DNA of 64,000 nt from Chelonoidis abingdonii (GCF_003597395.2 NC_133777.1:59830791-59894790); one strand, 5' to 3'. Positions 46,745-59,537 are shown, numbered from the stretch's first letter. Program-made: numbers and translations. The notes: generated by a model from the letters alone, not told the origin.

Positions 46745-46830
46745 ACTTGACGAAGTGAGTATTCACCCACGAAAGCTCATGCTCCAATACATCTGTTAGT
46801 CTATAAGGTGCCACAGGACTCTTTGCTGCA
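46745..46830 (+). mobile_element. Repeat tail (probably Penelope-like) nested in DIRS
   Basis: It reads GACGAAGTGAGTATTCACCC, then ACGAAAGCTCATGCTCC and GTCTATAAGGTGCCACAGG. This is a widespread turtle tail sequence; the fuller antisense copy is at 54673-54797. It lies opposite to the DIRS orientation. Confidence 0.75.
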
Positions 46831-47604
46831 TCTCCTAAAGGACAGTTAAGAGCTCCATCTCTAGCCAGGGTTGGTTGAGAAGGAAGAGAGGACCAATATC
46901 TGTGCATGCTGGCTAGTCTCCTGGTACAGCACGAGGAGAGACAGCACATATGCAGGCCCAATGGACACTGCTACCAAAGTTCTCTGATCAGCAGTGCAGG
47001 GACACCGACACACCTACAGTGAAGCACCCACAGCGACACTACTCAAAGAATGAAAAACTTAGGGAAAACTTTCTAAAAGGTCTTTCTTTTTTTAAACTAA
47101 AACTACTTGCCAAATTTACAGATTGTTTTGGTCAACCCCAAACTTCATTTTTCAGTGAACTAACTATAAACTTATCATAGGGGATAGAAAACGGAACTGG
47201 GGGAAAGGATGTAGAAACTGTGTCCCTCTGAGGAGGCTGCTTTCTCAGATCTTTTCCCACTTCCAAGACTATTGTTTCCTAGTTTCTTCTTTCTTTCTTT
47301 CAGTCTTATTTTCCTTTGCACCCGACAGAAGATTGGTGGTGGTCTCACTTTCTAGAGTATTTGTGCATATTGATTTTTCTCCTCCATCCCCCCAGTATAA
47401 AGGAGTTCCCACAACACTTGAGCAAAACTTAGGTAGGAATGCTTCCAAGATCTGCACTCTGCCTGCTCTGCTAACAAAAATTCCAGTGAAGTTTTGAAAG
47501 AGGCAAAATACCGACTATGCAAAGCAATCTACTTTTGCAATCAAATCTGGACTGCTGCTGCCAAAGTAATTAAACTGACAAACTGCCCAAGAAATTGATA
47601 CAAA

Positions 47605-48409
47605 TTATCGTATATATTCAATCATAAGCCAGTTCGTTTATAAGCTGACCCCCTCCCCCGATGGATAAGTAAAAATGGAAAATTTTTATAACCTATTCAT
47701 AAGCCGACCCTATAATTCAGGGCAGGCATGGAGGTAAACCTAAGTAAACAAAGTGCCCCGGCACGCCAAATGCTTACCCTGATGGGCCAGGACAGCAACT
47801 GGTGAGGACATTGGGGGGTGGGGGGAGGGGGAAGAAGCTGGGAGTAGGGGAGTAAGCCCTGTGACCACCCTCCACATGACACCACCCCTAGCCTGGGAGC
47901 ACCACACTCTCCCCATCCCATCCCTTCCCACCTTATCTGGGGAGGGTCAGGGAAGGATGTCTCTGACCTGGCTGGAACTGCTCCATCAAGCTGGGCAGCA
48001 CGACTGCAGCCTCCTCTGGTGGGCCAGACTGGGCAGCACAGCCGCTGCATATTCCAGCAGGCTGGGCCGGGTGGCACGACCACTGCGTGCTCCAGCAGCC
48101 CAGGCAGTGCAGCCACAGCATGCTTTGGGGGCCAGGGCTGAGTGGCACGGCTGCAGCCTGCCAGACCCAGAGCAGCAGCTGCTTCAGAGGCTGTGGGAAG
48201 AGCAGCGTGGCCACAAGTGCAGAGACTCTGGCCCCGCCTCTTCCCTTTGGTCTCTGCTGGCTGTGCTGCCTCTCCTTGCTCCCTCTGTTGCGGGGAGGGG
48301 CTGTGATCCCACCTCTCCCTCTCTATACCTGTTCATAAGCTGACCCCCTTCTCTGGTACTTCCTTTTTTCACTAAAAAAATTTGGCTTATGAATCAGGAT
48401 ATACGATAA
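47605..48409. mobile_element. 805-bp terminal-inverted-repeat element, GC-rich core
   Basis: The ends TTATCGTATATATTCAATCA and, in complement, TTATCGTATATCCTGATTCA are 26-bp imperfect inverted repeats, both running on into TAAGCC, and ATAAGCTGACCCCCTCCC recurs inverted inside the right end. The core (47700-48340) is GC-rich and non-coding despite long chance frames. If TA is the target site, the element would be 47608-48406 and mariner-like. The superfamily is not certain. Confidence 0.75.
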
Positions 48410-51400
48410 CTTCTATTTTTCTTATACTCTCTTTACTTTTTACTCTCTTTTTAAAAGTTGTTGCACAAAATAAAAGTGACTTGTTTGTTTTGTGGGACAT
48501 TTACAACATGAAGCTCAATGCAACTGGATAATGCAATATCTGGATTTTACTCTCAATGCTCTGATCAAAGTTTTAGACAATGAGATGTAACCTTTTAAAA
48601 TCTCATATTAAATTCTGAAGTGAATTGTGCTGACCTGGTTAGCAGCGAGGCCACGAATTTCCTATAGAGAACAGAAGAAAAATCTGAGTGGACAGGCTCC
48701 AATAACTAGTGCTTATGTTCTATTTTCTATTTAATTATAATATCCTCCAGCCTGAATGAACCATGAGCTTACACTCCAACCTCCTTATGACTGGGATCCA
48801 GATGAAGAGGATGTTTGCATATTAAAATGTAGCAAGGTTGGAGGATGATCCATAGGGTCAATCTGAGTTTTACAGAGAATGAAAAGCCAGCTAAATTTTC
48901 CTTCAAGGGACAAGCCAAATAAGTGCTATATTTAAAGTGATTTTATGAACTATAAAACATATTCCAAAGCAGCACTCAGATCACTGTGTCTGCATCTAGT
49001 ATTCCCTTGTAGTTTACATTCTATTCCTGTTAAACAAAAAGATTCCCAAACCCCATATAATAATATTTACACCATAGGAATAAAATGAAAGTGAAAAAGA
49101 ACAACTGTGAAAAATCTACCTTAAATATATTTGCTTGAGATAAATTCCCATAAGTAACACTAACTATGCTATTAATGTGCATAAAATGTTACTGACATAT
49201 TGTAAAACTCTGGCTAATTTAATAATGCCTGATGTGCCTTACATCATGTTCAAATGATGTAATAATACGCTGCTAAATGAGTCACCTCACATTAGCTTCA
49301 TGGCAATAGCATAACTGATAGGTCATTAAAGTGAAACTGGTGTAGCATATTACTGGAAATACTGTTATTTTTGCTATTGATTTTCTCTCTCTTTTTTTAT
49401 TGATCCAAAACAGAGTTTCTGGAACAAACATCGTTATTAGCAACAGCCACAATACTTATAAAATACTAACAGCCACAAATAAGTTAAAATCCTTCTATCA
49501 TTACAGCATAAAATATTTTACAATATTTTACATCAATTTGAGTAAAATGTAATTAGTCCATCACAGCATGTAGATGCTTCCACATCATTGTATCTTTCAA
49601 CAATCTTGTTTCATAGATTTATATGGTTATCAATTTCATTCTCTTAGTGTCTTTTATAATAATTAGAATGTCTTGTCCACATCTGCACGTACAATTTATA
49701 GAATTATTAAGTATATCAAGACAACTGAACTGTTCATAAACATGTTACATTTTAAACTGAAATATTGCTGATTTTCTCTCTTCATTCTGTTCAGATCTTG
49801 TCTACTATTTATTATACTTCAGGTTTGTCAGTTTTTTAAAACTACTTTCTTACATCTTGGTAATAATTCAAAGTCTGGATAGCATTCAATACAGAATAAA
49901 AAGGGATATACTTCTACACTTCAAAAAATCCAACACTATGTTCCATTATTCCTTCATGATTGTCTGGATTTACTGAGGTCGAGCATTTAATAAATTATTT
50001 TCCTATATGTAGAAAATGTTACTATATAATTAAGAATTAATCCAACCATAGCTGTGAACCCTAACATACAGTTACATTGTTTATGCCCTCCCTATTTACC
50101 TAGGGTGCATTTTAAAGATAATGCAGATTTGACAGCTTATTATAAAAACCAAAATCTGAATGGTTAAATATATGTGCACTGACTTCCAGATACTTTCATG
50201 ACCCTAGTTAAAAATCCAGCATGCATTGGATTCCTGTCAAAATGTAAAACGTAATCTCTGCTCATTTCACTAACACAACATGTAGTTTCAGTCTTACCAT
50301 AAATAAACTTGATGAAAACAGGCACTTTCTCTTATTTATAAGAACTCATTTCAAAATAAAGCACTCTTTAAGGTTCACAATTAAAAAAAACCCTTAAATT
50401 GACAGTGTGATTCCACATAGAAAAATATAAACATAAACCCAATTTAAAGGGACACCAAACATGGTGTTTTTATAAAGTGGCCTAGCACAGCACTTCATTC
50501 TATTAGTAGATCACAATTTCTAGATTTCTTCTAAAAAACAATGACAGTCACTGGTTTGGTGACGGCTCAGTTCGACCATCTTACCAGATGTCTCCTTGAG
50601 GTTTTGCATTTTTCAAAGGAGAGAAGCTGCAGGAGACTGGAAGCTACAGGACATACCAAGGATCCAGAGGGAGGAAGGAACATACATTGAAGCCAAAAGG
50701 AGGGAAGAAGAATCAGGTCACTAAACACTTGGACAAACTAATTTGCTATGGGGTAAAATACCAGAAGCCACACACAAAGCTTGGTTGGTTTGCAGAAATA
50801 GTTTTTGTGATAAATTGGAAAACTATAGCAGGCTGCACCATAATTCAGGAAAACTGCCTACATGGCATTGTTAAATACTGGCATTCTTCATGCTATATGG
50901 CATAAAAATGAAGGGACTGATACTGCAAACATATACGTAGGTAAATATTTTACATATCAATGGTGCCACTGAGATGAAACAACTCCTCACATAAATAAAA
51001 AGTTACTTACGAGTGTTTTTGTAGGACTGGGCTAAAAAAACCAGAGTAACTGGCCCCAAGCTTAATACTCAAAGATGCAGCAGAAAAGCATCCCAAAAAC
51101 TTTTTGCTAAAAGTAACTTTGAAAACTCAAGCTCCCTACTGAGTAATTTCAATATATTTATAATTATTTCTTAATAGTTCTCTATGGCTTTAAACATTCA
51201 GCATATATCGTTTACTGCATTAAAAGTTTTATGAAGATAAATGAAACATGCCTTTGAAGATTTACAGTAAAATTTTCAAAAGAGCCTAAAATGACATAAG
51301 TTCCACTGACTTTCACCAAAACTTAGGAACTTAAGTGCGTAAGTCTATTTTGAGAATGGAACTGAGGCACTCCTGAAAATGGTACTAAAGATTTTACACA

Positions 51401-53062
51401 TTTCATATTAATATTTCTGCTAGAAAATTCTCATTCAGGTCCCAATTCAACTAATAAGAAGTCAAATAAAAATCCCGTCACATTTCCACATCACTTTCCA
51501 CAATGTTGAGTTACCAACAGATCTCTGCAGAGATCCATGTCACACAGCACCAAATCTAAATCAGCAAGCTGATCAATTATAACATGAAATATTGTACCAT
51601 GAATCTTGAAGAGAGACATTTAAGTTAAAGCACAAGTTGTAGTCTGTCACAGAAATTCACTGAAAATAATTAAATCAACAGATTTTACAGTATCGTAATT
51701 CTAAGCCCCCTGTAAACATTAAGAAATCTTGTATTTGTAGAGGGAAAACAAAATAAAAAACTTTCAAGAAAACACAACTGGGATCAAAACTAACACAGAG
51801 GAACCAAATCTACTAAAAGCTATTTTTCCCTTTTATTTACAGCTTCTAAAATGGGGATGAATGGAGATAGAGAGATTGGGAAATCCCAGGAAAATCTTTT
51901 AACAAAACAAAATAAATAAAGATTACAATATAGAAGCTTTTGGCTTCAAAATAGTTTAATCAACAGAAATTAAAATAAAATGGAGACCTGGTGTCACTAA
52001 AAAGTGGGCATACAAAACCAATTTCTTTGAAGCGAAACTACAAGCCAAGTTAACCTCTTCCAACTGCAGAACAAAACAGTTTTATGTAATTTGACTGTAA
52101 ACCTGTTCTGCAATATAAAAAATTAGCGCTAATGAAAGTAATCAGTAAATTAGTAAATTAGCCTGCTTTCAAAATAATGTCAAACTTAAATTATTTTATT
52201 TAAGTATTGCACGTACTGACTTGTTTGAACAACACTTAACGCTAATACAATCTACCATTGTCTAGACTAGCAATCATTTAAAGTCCATAACTTGCATTTA
52301 AAGAGGTATTGCCACTTTTTGGGAGACTAAATATTAATAAGAGCTTCGCGGTACAGATACAAATGGGTCTTTGTTTGCAACATCTGTGTTGCAGAGAAGA
52401 GGAAGAGTAGAGGAATCAAGATGACCCTTACTTAATAGGAGAAGTAGTGCTAAAATCAGTACTGCCACATGGTGCTGCCTTTTCACGCCTTACAAACTAC
52501 TGTTTAGAGACTTGGACAAGTGTCAAACCCAAGAGCTAAGTTTTTTCAAGGTTAGACATTCCTGAAAACACAAATTCAAAGTGACTAGAATGTTTACTGG
52601 AAATAAGAATATATTTTCCCCACTGAAAATAAATAATCACAAATGAATTTCTCTCCTAGCACTAGACACGTAATACACTAGTTATTTAACAATTTTGGCA
52701 AAATAACATTTGGTTTTCACCATAAATACAGGAGTACTGTCAAGGTGTAGTTTAAAAAATGCAAACATTTGCAGACCACATTCCTTTTAAGAAAAGGACT
52801 AACACATTCTGTTCTATAAATTGTTCTGGTTATGAGCTACACCTGGATTTTTTTTTTTAAATCTAAGATGAACATATTGACACTAAAATGGGAATATGCC
52901 TGCATTTTACAGCTTATTTTAAACATTACTAAAACCATTTATTATAAGATATAACACAGGATTATGTTGGTGAAAAAATTTAGAAATCTGAGAATATCAT
53001 CTGCCTCAGGAGCATTAACATTAAACAGAAGAAATAGAAGAGTTTGCTAGTGCAGTGTATTA

Positions 53063-53233
53063 CACTTCTACCTCGATATAATGCTGTCCTCGGGAGCCAA
53101 AAAATCTTACTGTGTTATAGGTGAAACCGCGTTATATCGAACTTACTTTGACCCACTGGAGTGCGTAGCCCCGCCCCCCCAACACTGCTTTACCATGTTA
53201 TATCTGAATTCATGTTATATCAGTGTAGAGGTG
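53063..53233. mobile_element. Tigger/pogo-like MITE, copy A (171 bp)
   Basis: TA dinucleotides flank both ends. The termini CACTTCTACCTCGATATAAT and, in complement, CACCTCTACACTGATATAAC are inverted repeats resembling Tigger/pogo ends (ACCTCG near the tip). The body contains GGGAGCCAAAAAATCTTAC. Non-coding. Confidence 0.85.
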
Positions 53234-53918
53234 TATATACACTACCAGCATTTCACTTCTAGAAAACTGAATTCAAATTATAGCTTGAGTCACAAATGAA
53301 AATTAATTTGGTGGACTCAGTGCACATTCTACTCTCACTGACAATTTGGCCTGACTAGTTGTCTGCTCAAGAAAAAAGAAGGCTGAGATTTTCAGACAAG
53401 CAATTTTGAGTATCTCTGCTGCTGAGTTCACACCTGGAAAGACCTTAAGGATCCTAATTTTCAGGTAGTAAACAATCAGCATTTTCTGAAATCTGAAGTT
53501 GGAGATCTCCCAAACAGTAGCACCCAAAAATCACTAGCCACTTTTGAAAAACTTGGTCCAAGACTGGAAAATCTGAGTAGTTTCAGGTCAGGATGAAAGC
53601 ACATTGGCAGAGGAATACACAAAGGCACGGGAGGAAGGAGGGGGGGCAACCAAAGGCTCGAGGGATGGGGTTTTTATACAGGGACTTAGTCCTCCAGGTT
53701 ACTATTCAAATCCAGCCTAGGTCAGTAGTTGTAAGAAGTTCATGGTTTGGTGGCCTATATGAAATAAATCTGGTTACTGTCGTCTAATCGCAGTGAACAA
53801 TCACACCAGCTGGCAAGGAGGCCAAGAATTGAAAGGACTCAGTCCAAGATGATCCCATCTAGGAAAGGGGTGGAGCATATTGGGGAAGCAAGTTGCCAAA
53901 CATATACAGCACTCAGTG

Positions 53919-53953
53919 TATGTGTGTGTGTGCGTGTGTCCATGTGTGTGTGT
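53919..53953. repeat. (TG)n microsatellite, interrupted
   Basis: TG repeats interrupted by GC and CCA. Confidence 0.9.
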
Positions 53954-54145
53954 CCATTCTTTTGTTAAATAAAGGACTTGAGTCTCCAGAACTGTGGAAA
54001 CAGTTCCCCTTTCACAAGCATTAAACTCACTTCAAAAATACACACAAAAGGTTTGTGAGGCAGTTGGACAGCACTAGCTCTCACAGTACAATTCAAGCCA
54101 ATGCTATTAGACCTTTACATTCATTTCTGTCTTAGGTAAGAACTA

Positions 54146-54332
54146 CACCTCTACCCTGATAAAACGCTGTCCTTGGGAGCCAAAAAATCTTACCGCGTTA
54201 CAGGTGAAACCGCATTATATCAAACTTGCTTTCATCCGCCAGAGTGCGCAGCCTCGTGCCCCTAGAGTGCTGCCTTACCGCATTATAAGCAAATTCCTGT
54301 TATATCGGGTCGCGTTATATCGGGTAGAAGTG
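54146..54332. mobile_element. Tigger/pogo-like MITE, copy B (187 bp)
   Basis: This copy is in the same orientation as copy A, again between TA dinucleotides. It starts CACCTCTACCCTGATAAAAC and ends TTATATCGGGTAGAAGTG. It ends 84 bp beyond the donor of the 65-nt TCF12 exon, inside the intron. Confidence 0.87.
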
Positions 54333-54415
54333 TATTAGCCTGAAATGTTCAAGTGAATTCAACTAATTACTGAATGAAGATAATTCAGCTTCTTTTCAAT
54401 GATCACCACACTTAC

Positions 54416-54480
54416 TTGACAACCTGGTAGTCCTGGGTCTCTGCCATATAGTGGAAATGGACTCCTATCTGATGTTTTTC
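54416..54480 (-). CDS. TCF12: TCF12 internal exon, 65 nt
   Basis: This coding exon reads (G)KTSDRSPFPLYGRDPGLPGCQ. It corresponds to the TCF12 segment ending RDTGLPGCQ in mammals, just upstream of the SSLLR exon. The acceptor is a strong uninterrupted pyrimidine tract ending TTTGTAG (AG at 54482-54481) and the donor is a consensus GTAAGT (GT at 54415-54414). The first two bases finish a split Gly codon; 21 codons follow and the exon ends in phase 0, as needed to join the exon at 19734. Transposons lie close on both sides: a Tigger-like MITE ends 84 bp downstream of the donor and a repeat tail begins 192 bp upstream of the acceptor. Preceding exons, including the start of the full-length protein, are outside the window. 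Confidence 0.93.
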
Positions 54481-54672
54481 CTACAAAGAAAAAGAAAAAA
54501 AAGGTTTGAAATAAACCCATTTTTGAACTGGTTAGACATTTTGCATTAAAAATATTTGCCAGCACAACATTAAAACAAAACCTGAAGCCCTGTGCAATCT
54601 ACAGAAAGCAAGTTGCCAAGTTAAAAGTGGGCTTATTCATATATTTCTTTTATATGGTTAAATGTCACTCAC

Positions 54673-54797
54673 TCTCAGAGGGCAGCCGTGTTAGTCTGGA
54701 TCTGTAAAAGCAGCAGAGAGTCCTGTGGCACCATATAGGCTAACAGACGTATTGGAGCATGAGCTTTCGTGATTGAATACGCACTTTGTCGGACGCA
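54673..54797 (-). mobile_element. Repeat tail (probably Penelope-like), near complete
   Basis: The minus strand reads GACAAAGTGCGTATTCAATC, then ACGAAAGCTCATGCTCCAAT, CTATATGGTGCCACAGGACT, and ends CAGACTAACACGGCTGCCCT. This is the full form of the family whose shorter sense copy is at 46745. It lies 192 bp upstream of the 65-nt exon on the coding strand, in the same direction as TCF12. Confidence 0.75.
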
Positions 54798-57700
54798 ACA
54801 ACCATAGTACAACGTACCACAGTACAGATCAGGGATAATTTTGCACATTGTTATAGTTATCAATCTGTTATAAGCAAAATGAATATTTCTAATGCTGGCA
54901 GTACTATTTGGAAAACTGATATCAGAATGACGCAGTGTAGTAAATTGATGGCATGCAGGAAGCTGACAAATAAATCTGGATGTCCAGACTCATTACCAAA
55001 ATATTTGGAACTCAGAATTGAAGAGGTAAAACATTTGGGTTGTGGTGTTAACATGATGACTTCAGCCCTGCTAGTTGAATCACAGACCAAAAACAGTCCA
55101 CAATCTTAGAGGAGTTCATCCTACTCTCCCAAATGGAGACAAGGTGGTATAATAACAGATGAAAACAGAAAAAATGGGAAAAATTAAGGAGAAAGTGCTG
55201 GCAGCAGAATAATCATAATAAAGGAAATTCTGAAAACCTTAACCCTCCAGTTCTTAAGCACAAAATGAAGCTCACATTCAGATGCCTAGGGAAGGGAGGA
55301 CAAGCACATGCAGAGGTGCACAAAAATTCAAATTTGTGAAATACAGAAACTAAAAGCAAGTAATTCACAACAGGTTACTCTAATTTCATGTAACTGTTGC
55401 CACCTTTAATAACGGCATCTCATATAACCAATCATTTGGTGGGAAGAATCAATAGAGCTACTAGGGCATATTGACATTTGAAACAAATGCCACAACACCA
55501 TAAACTAAGAAGGAGTGCAGGTGGCTGCACACGTCCCTTCTCTGGTATTCTGTAGTGTAGCAACATGAGTTCCAAGTTTAACCAGAACACTCAGTGTCAT
55601 AAGTAGCCTACTTCTGTAACATGCACTAACTAATTTAATAAACCATTTAAGTGACAAATAGTGTGAATTTTTTTCTTTTAAATAGGTTCTTCCATGTACT
55701 AATAAAAGAATGGGGTGGTGAAGAAATAAAAATGTAAAGCAGCAGCTTAGTTTAGGCTTTCAGGAAATCAGCATTTGATGGTTCACTGCAACTCTGATTT
55801 AGTTCCCAATGAAGCAAAAGTTCAGAGCTATTTAGGACACTTCACACCCTCCCACCCCTAAATCACAATGCAGGCAATAACTTCTTGTAACAGAAACACA
55901 TAATTTTGTAATCTATGATTGATCTAATGAACCCTGGAAACCCACATATGCTCACTCATCCTTTAAAACCTTCATCTCAGGAGAAAACTAACCATATAAA
56001 AAGCTCAATTAACCTACCCATTCAAGGGAACAACCAGACTTTCCCCACTTAGCCATACTTTTGTAAGGCTGTCTCTTGGCTTGCAGGCACCACACACAGG
56101 GCTGTGCTCATCATGCAGAACAGCTGCCCGAGTATGTTGCTGGTTGGAGGGTGTGAGGTGTGGCAAGGTATTACAGTGCTCCACCCTTACTCTGGCCACT
56201 ACTGGTAGCAATGGTCAACAGTGAGAAAGATGCTCCATGGCTCCCTGTAAGAACAGCCATTTCCCAGGTAATACCATAAAGGGGTGGGAAAGTGCTCCAG
56301 AGCTCCATTTACTACAGTCATTTCCAGTGCTGCTGGCTTAGTGGGAGGAGATAATACAGGGCCCCACCTCTTACCCTGATTATTTCAGTACGAGGACCCT
56401 GTGGGAGACTTCCTAGAGCTTCATCTTTCTGTCCCCTGCCAATGCTTATGGTAGCTTATGGTGGGGGTGGCAGATGATGGTTTTCCAAGGCTCCCTGATT
56501 CTGTTTGCTCATGCTGTCCAGGGAAAGAGCTTCTTCCTGCTCTATTCCCCTCCCCTCCTTTCCGTCTTATTCACACCCACACAGTGAAAGTGAGGGAGGC
56601 ATAGTGTGGGAAGGAGAGGGAAAGCAAATGGCAAAGAGGAACCAATAATGAAAGTGGGGTATGGAATAAACAAGGAGGGGAAGTGGAAAAGGAATAGAGA
56701 ATGAGTGAACGATTAGATGAGAGTGGGGAAAAAGGTGAGGGGAAGGAGGGAATGGAAGGTGAAGACGTTGTGCTCATATGTTTTAAATTTAAGCTCAGGC
56801 AGTTTCAAAAAGAAGCCAGAGTCTGCAATATCCCTCACACAATTATGTACTGATATGTTCTAATCTTTCTGTGTTCATTGTATTCTCAGATTTATCAAGC
56901 ACGTGGGATTGATGTGATTCTTTTTAAAAATTTACTACTTGCTAATACCAGCTTTACAAATTGAAGTCCCAATCCTGGAAACACCAAAAGAGATAGTGCT
57001 TGTCACCAGGAATATTCCACTGAAGTCAAGTATTTACAGTATCCAGCCTTAAAATTTGGCTTTGAGGTTCTCTGTTAAATCTCAGATATTTGACAAATAA
57101 CATTAACATTGAGTAGGAACAGCCTCCTGAGTGTTGCCTCACCATCAAAGATGGTTAAAAAGTCAATCTCTGCCAAAGTGTGGAAAGAGTCAGAAAGACA
57201 ATCACTGACCATACAAAACATGAACTAGATACTTGTCCCAAGTGTGACAAACCATAGTATTGGACTAAAAAAATATCCAATCACACCATTCAAACCCTAA
57301 TCTGAAGACAGTGATTAATAAACCAAGGATACCCCAATATTAAAAGCTCACAACATTTGAAGCATTTGAAAATGTATATGCTTATTTAGCAACCAATGAA
57401 AGAAACCTCCCCCACAAATAATACATGTATTTTGTATTATCTTTTAGTATAAATCAGAAAAACAAAAATATTAAAGTTGCACTTTGCTTAACAATGACTA
57501 TTGCTGAATTGCAGCACTCTTGGTGCATTCAGAAATAGTATACAGCTAAGAAAATCTTAGTGCAAAATAGTAAACATTAAATAAAAAAAGTGTGTGATGA
57601 ACTAGATAATACGCAATGAATATTATTAGCTTTAGATATTTATCAATTTTAAATGCTAATTCTTTACTAGTTTAAATTTTTGCCTGCTAAGCAATAGTTC

Positions 57701-58299
57701 ATCTTGTTCATTTTATACAAATTACTACTTAAAATAGAAAAATGTCTAACTCCCCCTAGATCATCTCTGCATGATTATTAACATATTGGTTACTACAAAT
57801 ATTCTATTATAATTTTCTTGTGAAATGGGAGCACGGCTGTTAAAAAAAAAAAAGACAAAAAAGTGAACATTTTTCTGCAGAAGCAATTTGCCTCTAACAA
57901 CCAGCAGGCACCAAACAAATAAAATACCTAGCATGCAAAATTATTTGAAGTAGCATGAATCATACTGCTCACGTTAAACAGACTCAGCATTTTCTTTCCA
58001 GAAAATGAGACTCTTATACCAAATGATAAACAACTTTGACTAAAGTATGCAGTATTCCAGGCAAGGTTTAAAACAAATATTTATGCAACAGTAAATTACA
58101 AAGACTGGGAAAATCATCATATATAGATGGTTTATGTAACAAGTAGGAATTGTTAGACACAAGTAAAATGAATATTTTATAGATTCAGTATAAAAGCATG
58201 GCGGGCCCATAGCACCCCACCCTACGGGGGGCAGAAAATTTCACCACACCATAGAGATTTGTTCCAAGAAATAATTCAGAAAAGTGAAAACTATAGTTG

Positions 58300-58600
58300 A
58301 AATGCCATCACCTAGAAATTCATCAGAACTGATGTGATTCCTCAGTATGATAAAAATTTGGAGCAAGTCATACCAAATCAGTCCTCTAAAGGCCAAACCT
58401 TTTATGAAATACTTAAAACAGACTGTTCAGCTTTGGGATAAAGTACTGGAGCATGCTTTAAAGGGTATAAAGACTCTACTGGCCACATCTCCAGTTCTGG
58501 CATTTTATGCTCCCAAGTCTGCAGTCACTTCAGCAGATACCAGCTGGTCCAAGTGGGGAGCTACTCCAGTTACACACAGAAAATTGGAAGCCTATAAAAT
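58300..58600 (+). mobile_element. Ty3/Gypsy pol fragment (reverse transcriptase - RNase H junction)
   Basis: The plus-strand frame from 58347 contains SPLKAKPFMKYLKQTVQLWD then LKGIKTLLATSPVLAFYAPK and VTSADTSWSKWGATPV. This is the Gypsy PLxxLL...W...F..LK..L...PVL..Y....P....DAS..G.GA.L junction between reverse transcriptase and RNase H. Only this piece is recognised; no LTR or primer-binding site was found. It is 5'-truncated and dead. The following 58600-59500 might contain related decayed sequence. Confidence 0.72.
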
Positions 58601-59537
58601 ATTGTTCCAGATGGCTTTACGTCACCATCTCCAGGCATGCCCCGTGATGATATATAAAGGGGAAGGTGATCATCTACACTAATATGGGTCACCACTTTTA
58701 CAAAATTGTGATAAATCTTGTACAAAGCATACCTTGTGAGGTATCGCTGGAAAATTTCTAAACTGCTGAGTATTATCATCTAGTTATAATGTGTATAGTG
58801 ATGTGTTGAATTATGAAATTTTGCTATACATTTGTAAATCAAGCATTTGTGAGTCTGAGAAATGCCCTCAGGTTAGCTCTTCGGGAATAACAAAGGAACT
58901 GTAAACAAGAGCCACTGCATGTCATTCCCAAAGACACCTCAAACAGCACAAATGCAAAAGATGCGAGCAAAAATTTGCAAATTTAGATGAAGAACTGGTG
59001 GCAAAGCACATCCACCATGGAACGGCTTGACCCCATAACACAGCAAGCATTTTTCCAGCAAAAGGGGTCAAGATATAAAATGCGAGAACAACAGCCCCAG
59101 ATACTTCTTTGTTACCCCATCTCTGGACTGGTGAATTCTGACAGGGGGAATTTTGAATGAAAGGACTAAGGTCCCCAAAAACTATTTGGGGACCATAACA
59201 GATTTAACATCCCCGCTATTCGTTTTGGAATACATACTTGAATTCTGCTAATAAATCTTTAGTTAGTTTACTAAAGTATTGGCTACTGCGTTGTCCTTGA
59301 TGTAAGGTTCTGAGCATCCACTGACCTGTGTAAATGACTGGCCCCTCGAGGCTGGAAGAACCTAAGGTCTAGTGATTTTTGGTATTAATAACCTATTATC
59401 ACCAGTTTGTCTGGATAGTAACATAGGCTGGAGTGTCTAAGATGACTGTCTGTGGCTCCATATTAAACCAATATAGCGATCCAGGAGCATATATTTGTTG
59501 GTAGTTTAGTTAAATCTAATTATTGTACAGAATATAC

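Larger units (their letters stand above)
42107..47050 (-). mobile_element. DIRS retrotransposon with inverted termini and internal complementary region
   Basis: The element is about 4.9 kb. Inverted terminal repeats pair 42130-42235 with 46950-47050 (shared TTCTTTGAG, TGCTGATCAGAGAACTT and GTTGGGCCTGC blocks). Just inside the left terminus, 42364-42420 is the complement of the left end 42107-42163. The adjoining 42421-42478 resembles the complement of the right end. This fused complement is the DIRS internal complementary region used for circular replication. From right to left on the minus strand lie gag (45178-45609), reverse transcriptase (43669-43918), RNase H (43085-43506) and tyrosine recombinase (42520-42864). 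All are broken. A hAT MITE (44154-44393) and a repeat tail (46745-46830) have inserted into it. Confidence 0.92.
19735..54415 (-). other. TCF12: TCF12 intron, 34,681 bp, transposon-rich
   Basis: Donor GTAAGT at 54415 and acceptor AG at 19736-19735 bound this large intron. The named elements fall mostly between 21 and 48.4 kb. Stretches with nothing recognisable are 19735-21190, 22001-22986, 23206-25700, 27780-28785, 28880-30900, 32575-33240, 34600-36980, 38820-39340 and 48410-53060. The interval 39555-40370 is moderately GC-rich and may be a degraded LTR or other repeat, but no family was recognised. No additional TCF12 exon was found. Confidence 0.85.

Noticed and set aside
47861..48343. 160-codon frame, the longest in the window
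   Set aside because: It lies in the GC-rich core of a terminal-inverted-repeat element, with frames open on both strands and no recognisable domain.
58680..59500. Possible LTR next to the Gypsy fragment
   Set aside because: AATAAA and an AT-rich TATA-like stretch occur, but no second copy or defined ends are present in the window.
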